From positions 186,001-250,000 of the forward strand of contig NZ_JAPDOE010000003.1 of assembly GCF_026013365.1 (NCBI RefSeq): a stretch of 64,000 bases of DNA. Direction: 5' to 3'. Shown one piece after another: positions 35,717-43,817 of this stretch. The notes beneath the pieces are model-generated. The model saw only the letters and a program-made list of their open reading frames with translations, was not told the origin of the DNA and ran no database searches. The DNA is from Paenibacillus sp. LS1 (GTDB taxonomy: Bacteria; Bacillota; Bacilli; Paenibacillales; Paenibacillaceae). The translations under genes were made by a program, and so were the position numbers. The number at the start of each line of letters is the position of its first letter. Position 1 is the first letter of the stretch.

Positions 35717-35776
35717 GTAATTGATCCTCCCTATCTCATGTTTTTTACACACAAATCCATTACCTCTAATACGTAA

Positions 35777-35815
35777 GGCCTATTGTATTGCACTGCGATA
35801 AACAGAATCTAAACA
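35777..35815 (-). promoter_or_regulatory. Promoter of SLH gene 2 with direct-repeat box
   Basis: On the minus strand TGTTTAGATT then CTGTTTATCG, then TACAAT at the same spacing as for SLH gene 1, then AGGCC. The predicted leader is ~59 nt. Confidence 0.55.
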
Positions 35816-35935
35816 AAAAAGAGCAAATAAAAGGAAAAAGATCCACCCTGTAGTACAAAAATAGGATAGATCTCAACTTTTTTCGTCATATTTCATCATT
35901 TTATTTTAAAAAAATATTCTTTTGGACCTATATAA
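35816..35935. repeat. Upstream region homologous to that of SLH gene 1, copy 2
   Basis: Matches 31436-31560 block by block (AGAGCAAATAAAAGG near the promoter, TTTTCGTCATATTTCATCA and GACCTATATAA further up). Noncoding. Confidence 0.6.
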
Positions 35936-35944
35936 CTCCACTTC

Positions 35945-36688
35945 TTAAATCAAGGTGTACCCGCCATCCACATACAACGTACTGCCCGTCGTGAACGTAT
36001 TCGTCATCAGATACGTAACTGTATGTGCAATTTCTTCATTGTGGCCAACCCGCTTGAGCAGGGACAGCTTCTCATAATCTTTAAAATGATCGCCGCGTGG
36101 CGTGCCTTCCTGCCCTTCCCGCCAGATGGTCCCGGGGGATACGACATTCACACGAACCGGTGCTAATTCCACCGCGAGTGCTTTACCCAGACTCTCAATT
36201 GCACCGTTACATGCAGCATAGGAAGCACCACCATCCAGTGGTCGCTGGCTGAATCCACCAGACATCAACGTGATCGAACCGGAAGCCAAAAGATGCGGTG
36301 CAGCGTATTTAGCAGCAAAGTATTGAGGCCAGAACTTGCCTTTGAAACAACTCTCTGCCGTCTCCCGATCCGATGTCAGTGGTCCCCGGGTGTAGGCAGC
36401 ACCGGGCGTGAACAGATGATCGAACGTGCCGATTCGGGCAAAAAACGCTTCGAGTTGCTGTTCATCCTGATTGTCCAATATATGAACTTCAACCACCGCT
36501 TCCCCATGCTCGCCTTTGCCTCGAACCTTCCCAATCTGTTCCCTCACTTCCTCCAGTCTGGACGCTGATCTGCCTGCTATAATCACATCCGCACCTACCT
36601 CTGCTGCCTGAATTGCCGTAGCCAGTCCGATGCCTGAGCTCCCGCCAATAACAACGACCCGTTTATTCTCCAATGTATAGTGACTCAT
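35945..36688 (-). CDS. Short-chain dehydrogenase/reductase
   Basis: 247 aa. IGGSSGIG binds the dinucleotide, SGSITLMSGG carries the catalytic Ser, YAACNGA carries Tyr but with Cys-Asn in place of the usual xxK (the Lys position reads N), and the end is TGSTLYVDGGYTLI. The non-standard YxxxN instead of YxxxK deserves note, as Lys is normally catalytic. Divergent from an HxlR-type regulator, which probably controls it. Confidence 0.85.
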   Translation of the reverse strand: MSHYTLENKRVVVIGGSSGIGLATAIQAAEVGADVIIAGRSASRLEEVREQIGKVRGKGEHGEAVVEVHILDNQDEQQLEAFFARIGTFDHLFTPGAAYTRGPLTSDRETAESCFKGKFWPQYFAAKYAAPHLLASGSITLMSGGFSQRPLDGGASYAACNGAIESLGKALAVELAPVRVNVVSPGTIWREGQEGTPRGDHFKDYEKLSLLKRVGHNEEIAHTVTYLMTNTFTTGSTLYVDGGYTLI

Positions 36689-36794
36689 CTATGATCATCC
36701 TCTCATCTCCGGTTATATAAGTGCATGTGCTCTCACGTTGTGTTCATTATTCATGAAATGAAGAACGTTGAATAGTACGCATTTACATCGTACC

Positions 36795-36814
36795 TAGTAC
36801 GAATATTCGTACTA
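36795..36814. promoter_or_regulatory. Perfect 20-bp palindrome, likely HxlR-type operator
   Basis: TAGTACGAATATTCGTACTA is a perfect palindrome of 20 bp between the divergent SDR and hxlR-type genes. HxlR/YodB proteins bind TACT...AGTA-type palindromes as dimers, which fits. Confidence 0.7.
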
Positions 36815-36928
36815 TTGGAGCAGCTCACCACGGTTTTCCCCCATTTTTTCATAGAGACGATCGAGCAGAGATCACGAAAATCCGGTATGATGGAGATACA
36901 TATAGACATATAAACTGAGGTGATTACT

Positions 36929-37261
36929 ATGGATTTACAAGAACCCAGGTTACAGGGAGTATTAACAACGCTGGAGACCATTAATGGGAAGTGGAAACCC
37001 CTTATCTTGTTTATTTTATTGAAGGAAGGTACGAAACGATTTGGTGAACTACGACGCATGATTCCTGATGTAGCCCAAGGTACGTTAACGAAACAACTGC
37101 GCGAGCTGGAGCAGGATCAAATTATTGTGCGCACGCTTTATGGGGATGTTCCACCGAAGGTGGAATACAGCTTGTCCGAACACGGACAGACGATCGGTAC
37201 GTTATTGGACGGCATGTGTGGTTGGGGTAAAGAACATCTGAGCTACCTAAATAGCACATAA
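36929..37261 (+). CDS. HxlR-family winged-helix regulator
   Basis: 110 aa from ATG 36929 (GAGGTG upstream). The core is the HxlR w[28 protein letters not shown], then [24 protein letters not shown] and [12 protein letters not shown] (key runs quoted in part). It lacks the N-terminal redox Cys found in many YodB/HypR sensors, so thiol sensing through that Cys is not expected. Adjacent SDR is the probable target. Confidence 0.9.
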   Translation: MDLQEPRLQGVLTTLETINGKWKPLILFILLKEGTKRFGELRRMIPDVAQGTLTKQLRELEQDQIIVRTLYGDVPPKVEYSLSEHGQTIGTLLDGMCGWGKEHLSYLNST

Positions 37262-37431
37262 GGCGCCATTACGGACAAGGGTAACACGAGCGAAGCGACT
37301 TGAATAACAACTATAAAATGAAATGCTACAGCAAGGTATCAGGTATCCAACAATCCAGCCATTCCAAGAACACCTTTATCCTGACCGCCCTGCTTGTGTA
37401 AGCATTACCATTCCTCTATAATTTCGTTCAG

Positions 37432-37441
37432 ATGCACAATA
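37432..37441. promoter_or_regulatory. Half-site related to the gntP-lrp palindrome
   Basis: ATGCACAATA, 72 bp before the CdaR-type start, repeats the half-site ATGCACAAT of the 41258-41281 palindrome. A weak left half (GTTCA) precedes it. Confidence 0.4.
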
Positions 37442-37513
37442 TGGATATCGGGCGGAATGATCATCAGAGAAGATATGCATTTAGCACGATGAGATGGAAG
37501 GGGAGGAGCTTCG

Positions 37514-38560
37514 TTGTTGCAGCTTTCGGAAAAACAGGCACAGGATATTGTCGATAAAATGATGCAGGACATCCCCTACAACATCAACATTATGAATGAA
37601 CACGGCATTATTATGGGGAGCGGGCAGAAGGAACGTGTGGGCACGATTCATCAGGGTGCTGTCCGCGCGTTAACGACAGGAAGCATGATTGAAGTCTGGC
37701 AGGATGGCATACTTGAGAAAATGGGGACCAACGAACCGATTCTAATCAATCAGCAGCATGTCGGAGTCATTGGCATATCCGGTCATCCGGATGAAGTTCG
37801 ACCTTTCTGCAACATCGTGCGTACTACCGTGTCTCTCTTGATCGAACAGCGTAATAAATTGGAAAGTATGGCGCATGAAGCTTCACGTAAAAAAGCCTTT
37901 ATCGAACGACTGCTGAATCAATCGGGTTCCTACTCACAAAAGGTCAAAAAGGAAGCCCTGCAATATCGTATCGATTTGCAGTTGCCAACCGTTCTTCTAT
38001 ATGTCCGTTTCCCCGGGAAATCCATCGCGGCTGACACTGAGATCAACCGAATATTGCTCCAAGTTCCCTCATTCTCTGTTGAAGGTGATGGCGACACACA
38101 GATCATCCTGATCCAGAATGAAGCAGACGTTGATCCGATGATCCAGCGTTTGAGACAGGTCACTCCCGAAGCATTCATCGCGGTCAGCCGAAAAGAAGCC
38201 AATATCGCCACCGGGTATGAACAGGCCCGGTCTGTGATGAACATTCTACTGGCACTTCAACCAGACTCACCGATCATTCGGTATGAGGATGTCCCCTTTC
38301 TGGTACGATTCAGTGCGGCTGATCTAACACCTCATGCCAATATCGTTAGCAAACTTGAGGATACAGCTGACCTGCTGAATACGTTGCGCAGTTTTATCCA
38401 TCATAACGGCAGCATGACCACGACAGCGGACCATCTCAATATTCATCGCAATACCCTTCAATATCGGCTCAAACGCATACAGACCCTGACGGGCAAAGAC
38501 CCGCGTAATTGGCTCGAGCTCATCGAGCTTACCCACGGATTACTCGCGTTCTATCAGTAG
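37514..38560 (+). CDS. CdaR-type sugar-diacid/glycerate regulator
   Basis: 348 aa from TTG 37514 (GGGGAGGAG upstream). Residues 1-135 are the diacid recognition domain (YNINIMNEHGIIMGSG, then RVGTIHQGAVRAL and GHPDEVRPFCNIV). The C-terminal PucR-type HTH reads TADHLNIHRNTLQYRLKRI. In E. coli CdaR activates glucarate/galactarate and glycerate genes. Convergent here with glycerate kinase and GntP genes, so it is their likely activator. Confidence 0.92.
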   Translation: MLQLSEKQAQDIVDKMMQDIPYNINIMNEHGIIMGSGQKERVGTIHQGAVRALTTGSMIEVWQDGILEKMGTNEPILINQQHVGVIGISGHPDEVRPFCNIVRTTVSLLIEQRNKLESMAHEASRKKAFIERLLNQSGSYSQKVKKEALQYRIDLQLPTVLLYVRFPGKSIAADTEINRILLQVPSFSVEGDGDTQIILIQNEADVDPMIQRLRQVTPEAFIAVSRKEANIATGYEQARSVMNILLALQPDSPIIRYEDVPFLVRFSAADLTPHANIVSKLEDTADLLNTLRSFIHHNGSMTTTADHLNIHRNTLQYRLKRIQTLTGKDPRNWLELIELTHGLLAFYQ

Positions 38561-38584
38561 CGTCAGAACAGCTTCGAGAATAGC

Positions 38585-38638
38585 AAAAGACGAGACACAG
38601 ATCACCTGATTTCAGGCATACCCGTATCCCGTCTTTTT
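38585..38638. terminator. Bidirectional terminator between cdaR-type and glycerate kinase genes
   Basis: AAAAGACGAGACAC pairs imperfectly with GTATCCCGTCTTTT; an inner stem CCTGATTTCAGG lies in the loop. Confidence 0.65.
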
Positions 38639-38680
38639 CACATCTCATTCCAATACGTCGGATTTATGCAAAATACTCAC

Positions 38681-39847
38681 CTAAGATAGTAGGCCCAGTT
38701 TCAGCACCCGGGCAATATTCTCGGTTGTACGCTCCACATTCTCCGGGCCTTCTCGCAATAGTCGCTCCAGATCTGCTGCCCCAGGCACAATACCAAATAT
38801 GGCATCAATGCCTTCCCCGTACAGGGTTTCAATCCCTTCGCCCACGTAGCCTGCAATGGCAATTACAGGTTTACCCGCTTCCTTGGCTGCACGAGCAACG
38901 CCATAGGGGGTCTTGCCAAATTTCGTTTGAAAGTCGATACCGCCTTCGCCCGTAAATACGACATCCGCAGCAATTAATTTTTCACGCAACTCAGTGTATT
39001 CAATGACAATTTCAACACCTTTACGCAACACTGCCTGTGTAAAAATCAAAAGTCCCGCACCCAGTCCGCCAGCCGCTCCGGCACCGGGTATATCACGGAT
39101 ATCTTTGTGCAGCTGCTGCTTTACCACGTCTGCATAATGGGACAGGTTCGCATCCAGTTGCTCAACCATCTCTGGGGTAGCTCCTTTTTGCGGCCCAAAC
39201 ACCCTTGATGCACCATGCTCCCCACAGAGCGGATTGGTCACATCACAGGCCACAATGAACTCCACTTCCTGCAAACGCTCATCCAGACCCGACACATCAA
39301 TCTGAGTCAGTTGATCCAAAGCCCCGCCACCCCGCGCAATCGGCTGACCCTGTTCATCCAAAAACTTCGCACCAAGTGCTTCAGCCATGCCCGCACCACC
39401 ATCATTAGTCGCACTGCCACCTATGCCGATGATGATTTTGCGTATGCCACGGTCCAGACACGCTCGAATCAACTCGCCCGTTCCATAGGTTGTCGTCCGT
39501 AGCGGATCTCGGGTTTCTTTGGTTACCAGATGTATGCCACTGGCCGATGCCATCTCGATGGCCGCCGTTGTTCCGTCACCCAGAATGCCATACTGGGCAG
39601 TCACCGTCTGACCTAATGGCCCGCTCACCTCTTGCTGGTGAAGGGAACCGCCGGAAGCATCCACAAGGGACTGCACCGTACCTTCCCCACCATCCGCCAT
39701 GGGTACATGAATATAACCTGCCGTCGGATATATTTTACGCAATCCTTTTTCCATCGCGATACATACTTCTTTCGCTGTCATGCTTTCTTTGAACGAATCC
39801 GGTGCCAAAACAAATGTCTTCTCTGTAATATCTCCAGTTTCTCTCAT
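38681..39847 (-). CDS. Glycerate kinase (GlxK/GarK type)
   Basis: 388 aa from ATG 39847 (GGAG 8 nt upstream; a GTG at 39856 abuts it). Family motifs: LAPDSFKESMTAKEVC at the start, MADGGEGTVQSL, GIGGSATNDGGAGMAEALG, and FTGEGGIDFQTKFGKTP near the end. It phosphorylates D-glycerate to 2- or 3-phosphoglycerate. Downstream of a GntP permease (30-bp gap) with which it forms an operon. Confidence 0.94.
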   Translation of the reverse strand: MRETGDITEKTFVLAPDSFKESMTAKEVCIAMEKGLRKIYPTAGYIHVPMADGGEGTVQSLVDASGGSLHQQEVSGPLGQTVTAQYGILGDGTTAAIEMASASGIHLVTKETRDPLRTTTYGTGELIRACLDRGIRKIIIGIGGSATNDGGAGMAEALGAKFLDEQGQPIARGGGALDQLTQIDVSGLDERLQEVEFIVACDVTNPLCGEHGASRVFGPQKGATPEMVEQLDANLSHYADVVKQQLHKDIRDIPGAGAAGGLGAGLLIFTQAVLRKGVEIVIEYTELREKLIAADVVFTGEGGIDFQTKFGKTPYGVARAAKEAGKPVIAIAGYVGEGIETLYGEGIDAIFGIVPGAADLERLLREGPENVERTTENIARVLKLGLLS

Positions 39848-39877
39848 CTCTCTCACTCCATCCGTTAGATTAAAGAA

Positions 39878-41173
39878 TTAAAGAATAAATCCGTACAGTA
39901 ACGTTGCTACAATAGCCATCGTGCCACCTACAATCGCTTCATATGGAATAACGCCCATCCGCTGCCGGATCGTCATCTTCATGCTGTCAGCCGACACGTG
40001 GAAGTAATTGCCCTGTGGCAAGGAATCGATAACGGTTGCCCCGGTGTGCACCATCACGGCAGCTGCGAGCGGTGCTGTTCCCATGTTCAAAATGGCATCA
40101 CCGAAGGAGCCTGTTGCCAGAATAACCCCCGTTGACGTTGAAGCTGTCGCTGCCGCCATCAGAATCCCCGCAATCGGTGCGAGGAAGGTACCGGATATTC
40201 CCGATGCTTCAATCAGACCTACCACTTGACCTGACAGATCTGAAGCAGAGATAAGTCCTGCTATCCCACCTGCACCCACCAGAATGAGCACGGTTGCTGT
40301 CATTTTATTTAATCCTGCGGTGGAGTATTTCACGATGTTTCTGCCTTGTCCCATTGCTAACATACCGATGATGCCTGCAATCGGCAGGATATACATCGCA
40401 TCCACTTTAAAAGTAGACAATGCTTCAATGCCCGCAATAGAGCCGATTGGATTGATCATCAACAGAATGATCGCAACCAATGGGGCAACAATGGCTTTGC
40501 CAAGTGGCGGATACTTCGATGTATCTACATCGCCCTGTTCTGCTTCCTGATCAGTAACCATTACACCCTTGTTCTTGAGCATTGAAGCTACAATTACAGT
40601 TACAATCAAGCCGCAGATCGCTGGAATAACGCCTGCCAGCATAACATTGCTCAGATCCAGATCAAATCCTCGCGCTGCTGCAATGGTATTGGGATTCGGG
40701 GAGATAATATTCCCCGCCTTGCCCCCACCCGATAAGGCCAGCAGCAGGGCCAATTTGGATATGCCCATTTTATTACCTACAGACAAGGCAATCGGTGCAA
40801 CGATCAGCACAGCCACTGGGATAAATACCCCAACGGCGGTGATGATCATCGTGGCCAGTGCCAGCGCCAGAATGGCTTTACTTCCGCCAAATTTACGTAC
40901 AATCGCCTGCGCTATCGTCTCCGCGGCTCCCGATTCCATCATCACACCCGCAAGCACCCCGGCAGCCAGTACGCGGAGTACGGTTCCCATGACACTTTGT
41001 GTGCCATCCACCAGTATATTTACGGTCTCTTCCAGGTTAGCGCCGCCAATTAAAGCGCCTACAATTGCACCCAGAAATAAAGAATAGACAGGATTCAGCT
41101 TTCTCAAAATCAAAATGATGGCAATAGCCAGTCCTGCCAGCGCGCCGATCCAGCTAATTGTTAATGGTTCCAT
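39878..41173 (-). CDS. GntP-family permease (gluconate/glycerate)
   Basis: 431 aa from ATG 41173. About twelve membrane helices, starting LTISWIGALAGLAIAIILIL; family stretches include GGGKAGNIISPNPNTIAAA and TASTSTGVILATGSFG. A proton symporter for gluconate-type acids. The glycerate kinase neighbour suggests glycerate as substrate. Confidence 0.92.
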   Translation of the reverse strand: MEPLTISWIGALAGLAIAIILILRKLNPVYSLFLGAIVGALIGGANLEETVNILVDGTQSVMGTVLRVLAAGVLAGVMMESGAAETIAQAIVRKFGGSKAILALALATMIITAVGVFIPVAVLIVAPIALSVGNKMGISKLALLLALSGGGKAGNIISPNPNTIAAARGFDLDLSNVMLAGVIPAICGLIVTVIVASMLKNKGVMVTDQEAEQGDVDTSKYPPLGKAIVAPLVAIILLMINPIGSIAGIEALSTFKVDAMYILPIAGIIGMLAMGQGRNIVKYSTAGLNKMTATVLILVGAGGIAGLISASDLSGQVVGLIEASGISGTFLAPIAGILMAAATASTSTGVILATGSFGDAILNMGTAPLAAAVMVHTGATVIDSLPQGNYFHVSADSMKMTIRQRMGVIPYEAIVGGTMAIVATLLYGFIL

Positions 41174-41257
41174 TGTCAATTGCCCCCCATGCACTTGTTG
41201 AACACGCTTTCATTATAGTTGCTGGAGGCGAGAATAAATATTGATGAAAGGACGAAA

Positions 41258-41281
41258 TTCATTGTGCATATGCACAATGAA
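41258..41281. promoter_or_regulatory. Perfect 24-bp palindrome upstream of gntP-like gene
   Basis: Arms TTCATTGTGCAT and ATGCACAATGAA are exact reverse complements without spacer. It lies in the 118-bp gap between the Lrp-type gene and the permease gene, 85 bp upstream of the permease start. Likely operator for the CdaR-type or Lrp-type regulator. Confidence 0.65.
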
Positions 41282-41291
41282 CTTCATCACC

Positions 41292-41726
41292 CTAGAGGAG
41301 AACACGATTTTCCATGATATTTTTCATGCTGATATGGGATTTCGAGGGTCCCAGCTTCACTAGTGAATCCTGAAACTCGGCAAGCTCTGCAATGGACGCC
41401 GTCTGTACCTTGATCAGATAGTTATACTCACCGCTAATCCGATAGACGTCCGTGACTTCGATAGCCCGTTCACAGAACTGGACCAAGTCGTCGCAATGCT
41501 CTGTTTTGAGCAAAATAAATGTTGTGGTGCCACGGTTCAATTGAGCTAGATTGTAGATCGTCGAATATCCCGTTATCACACCTCTCTCCTCCAGTTTCAG
41601 GATTCTTTCCTTTACCGAAGGCTGGGACATGTTAATTTCTTTGCTAATCTGTGCAACCGGCATACGTGCATGATGTTGCAGCAAGCGCATAATCTGCTGA
41701 TCAATCTCATCTATCATGTGTTCCAT
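41292..41726 (-). CDS. Lrp/AsnC-family regulator
   Basis: 144 aa (GGAGGT 7 nt before ATG). HTH: LLQHHARMPVAQISKEINM, SQPSVKERILKLEERGVI. RAM/AsnC ligand domain: YRISGEYNYLIKVQT, SIAELAEFQDSL and KLGPSKSHISMK. Just upstream of the permease operon on the same strand; probably a regulator of amino- or hydroxy-acid use. Confidence 0.92.
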   Translation of the reverse strand: MEHMIDEIDQQIMRLLQHHARMPVAQISKEINMSQPSVKERILKLEERGVITGYSTIYNLAQLNRGTTTFILLKTEHCDDLVQFCERAIEVTDVYRISGEYNYLIKVQTASIAELAEFQDSLVKLGPSKSHISMKNIMENRVLL

Positions 41727-41880
41727 TGGTAAGACCTCCGAGTTGTCGCCTTATTTAATAAGGTTTTCCTGATAAATTAGCTAAGAATGTATTGATTTTA
41801 TCTCATTATATCCTTTGATATCATATGGTTCCAACGCGATATTGTCCCTATACTTTAGAATACAATCTGAAGAGGGAGCG

Positions 41881-42354
41881 ATGAATGTGAGTGTTATAGG
41901 ACTTGCACATGTGGCTATTCAGGCCCGAAATTATAAAGATACCCTGGCGTTTTACACAAAAGTATTAGGATTCAAGGTCGGTCACTCTTGGAGTTTGCCT
42001 TCCTTCCACATTACGGAGGCATGTATGCTGATCTCTCCGGATCAACGCACCTGCATTGAGGTGTTTGACCCCAAAGCCGTCATTCCCGCCGAGGGTGAAC
42101 CTGCCACCTCTCCTGAAGAGGTCCGGCACGGCGCACTATTACATTTCGCCTTTTACGTGCATGATGTAGAAGACATCTATCAGCGAGCGCTCGCCCATGG
42201 AGCCAAGGCCTATGTTGAACCGGATTGGATATCGCTTGGCGAACCTGCACTTCGGGTTAGAAATGCACTCGTCCACAGTCCGAATGGTGAAGTGATCGAA
42301 TTCCTTGAAGAAGTTAATTTCGACCGATCCTCATCCTCACCATCATCTATATGA
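41881..42354 (+). CDS. VOC-family (glyoxalase-like) protein
   Basis: 157 aa from ATG 41881 (GAGGGAGC upstream). Starts with the betaalphabeta unit GLAHVAIQARNYKDTLAFYT and KVLGFKVGHSW; metal-ligand candidates are His in GLAHVAI, His/Glu in LLHFAFYV and EVIEFLE. A vicinal-oxygen-chelate enzyme or binding protein of unknown substrate. The C-terminal Ser-rich tail (DRSSSSPSSI) overlaps a terminator-side remnant ORF on the other strand. Confidence 0.88.
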   Translation: MNVSVIGLAHVAIQARNYKDTLAFYTKVLGFKVGHSWSLPSFHITEACMLISPDQRTCIEVFDPKAVIPAEGEPATSPEEVRHGALLHFAFYVHDVEDIYQRALAHGAKAYVEPDWISLGEPALRVRNALVHSPNGEVIEFLEEVNFDRSSSSPSSI

Positions 42355-42360
42355 AGTACA

Positions 42361-42403
42361 CAAACAGCCTGTTGCCTCTTCATCCGTGGCAGCAGGCTGT
42401 TTG
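42361..42403. terminator. Terminator after VOC gene
   Basis: CAAACAGCCTGTTGCC pairs with GGCAGCAGGCTGTTTG with one mismatch. Confidence 0.75.
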
Positions 42404-42540
42404 ATGATTAGAAGAAGTGGAGTTCCATCAATAATTTCTAAGTCCAACATGTAACCCCTCATCCGTAATACTTTATGTCCATTTTCTTCAATACTTTTGA
42501 ATTGAAGCTTCCAAACTACCCGTAACTTACTTTTATCATT
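42400..42540 (-). pseudogene. Possible remnant coding frame downstream of the AT-rich orphan gene
   Basis: In the frame starting at 42540 the minus strand reads KLRVVWKLQFKSIEENGHKV, then LRMRGYMLDLEIIDGTPLLL, without a stop until 42343. It starts right after a TAG, has no start codon or SD at its head, and runs into the terminator of the VOC gene. The residue pattern looks like real protein, so it may be the tail of a lost gene. Low confidence. Confidence 0.3.
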
Positions 42541-43048
42541 CTATTTTCAAATCTTCCCATCCACTTTCACTCTTTTTTTCGTATGTTATAAAACCCTCAG
42601 ACGAATATTTGTTTTTAATTATCTCAATAACATCTGACTTACTATAATTCTTTTTCACATCAATCTCGTCTTGTGAAAATAACACAAATAAAGAGCTAGA
42701 TATATCTTTATTCGACAAATAAAAACCCAATAGTTCATTGTATTCAGAGCTAAAAAACAAGCAAACATACTCTATTTTGAATATTATATTTTCTTTGTGT
42801 TCAATTAATCTTTCGTAATTAGCAAATAAATTAAAATCATCCAAGTCATAAATTCTATTCGATGAGAAATGCGGATTCATGCCTCTTATATATATACCTA
42901 TAAAATCACCATCTTCTGTTTCAAGGAAAATAACATGATCTAATCTCTCATAATTGTCCTCATCATGCAGATAAATAATGTTAGAAATTTTTTTATGTTC
43001 AAAAAAATAACTCATCTTTTTTATGAAAGATAAAATATAACTATTCAT
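42536..43048 (-). CDS. AT-rich orphan protein, 170 aa
   Basis: 170 aa from ATG 43048 (GAGAGGT 5 nt upstream). Codon use is markedly AT-rich against both neighbours. Soluble, rich in Ile, Asn, Glu and aromatics: YLHDEDNYERLDHVIFLETED, FIGIYIRGMNPHFSSNRIYD and ENIIFKIEYVCLFFS. Size, composition and solitary setting recall immunity proteins of contact-dependent toxins, but I recognise no family and see no toxin gene. Likely acquired by transfer. Confidence 0.6.
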   Translation of the reverse strand: MNSYILSFIKKMSYFFEHKKISNIIYLHDEDNYERLDHVIFLETEDGDFIGIYIRGMNPHFSSNRIYDLDDFNLFANYERLIEHKENIIFKIEYVCLFFSSEYNELLGFYLSNKDISSSLFVLFSQDEIDVKKNYSKSDVIEIIKNKYSSEGFITYEKKSESGWEDLKIE

Positions 43049-43166
43049 ACTCAACCTCTCTTTATATTGAAATCTAATATTGATTTCAATTATTTGTTAT
43101 TGGTTGAATTTACTTGAGGCCAGATAGAAAGTGAGGAGAAGAGAGCTCACAGCACATGCACCTACC

Positions 43167-43721
43167 CTATTCCTGCTCTGCATTCCCCAGCGTATACTCG
43201 CTTAGCTTCCCTTCATAGACCAATTGCAATCGTTCACTCTGGCGAAAATCATCCGGTGTCACCAGTGCTGGCAGCTTGTTCCACAACTTGATGCCTGAAC
43301 GCTGTAGAATCTCGGCTACAAATTGGGAGCAGAAATAGGAGTTGCTGAACTCCACCGGCTCCTTGAGCGTAATGCCGATCACGCCGAGCAGATTGTACAT
43401 ATATTTCTGGCGGCTGCGGATGAAGATGTGCAGCACGCGTTTCATCTTTTCCACTTCACGATCCGTCACTTGAAGCTCATATATGACACATGTCGTATTG
43501 GGATACTTGCTGTATGTACCTGTCTGGATATCTTCCTTCACAAACCCGCCGTTCAGCGGATTGCTCGGATGCTTGCGGCCGAAGCTGTACAACTCCGTTA
43601 ATTCCCGGTCAAATGAGATCGATGCGTGATTATATGGCGCTCGGGTGTAACTCTGAATAACCTTGGTAAACAGCGTTCCTGTATTTGTAAGCAAGATATA
43701 GATGGAGCGTTCATCTGTCAT
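43167..43721 (-). CDS. Permuted papain-like (YiiX/NlpC-P60-type) protein
   Basis: 184 aa from ATG 43721 (AAGGGGA upstream). A His in RAPYNHASISFD and a Cys in SYFCSQFVAEIL, in that order, mark a permuted papain-fold peptidase or amidase; the nearby Ile/Phe-rich strands fit. Similar Bacillus proteins (YycO-like) lack strong functional data. No signal peptide is seen, so the enzyme is probably intracellular. Confidence 0.72.
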   Translation of the reverse strand: MTDERSIYILLTNTGTLFTKVIQSYTRAPYNHASISFDRELTELYSFGRKHPSNPLNGGFVKEDIQTGTYSKYPNTTCVIYELQVTDREVEKMKRVLHIFIRSRQKYMYNLLGVIGITLKEPVEFSNSYFCSQFVAEILQRSGIKLWNKLPALVTPDDFRQSERLQLVYEGKLSEYTLGNAEQE

Positions 43722-43817
43722 AGCAAAATTTCCCCTTATCAAGTTGGCACTATTCCTTCATAATAACATAGGTACCCTATAATGGAATCTTACTTTGAAT
43801 AAGCAGGTGATCGGTAC

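Noticed and set aside
38008..38021. TTTCCCCGGGAAAT, 12 of 14 bases like the Noc binding site
   Set aside because: It lies inside the CdaR-type coding sequence, and a two-mismatch 14-mer is expected about once in a window of this size by chance.
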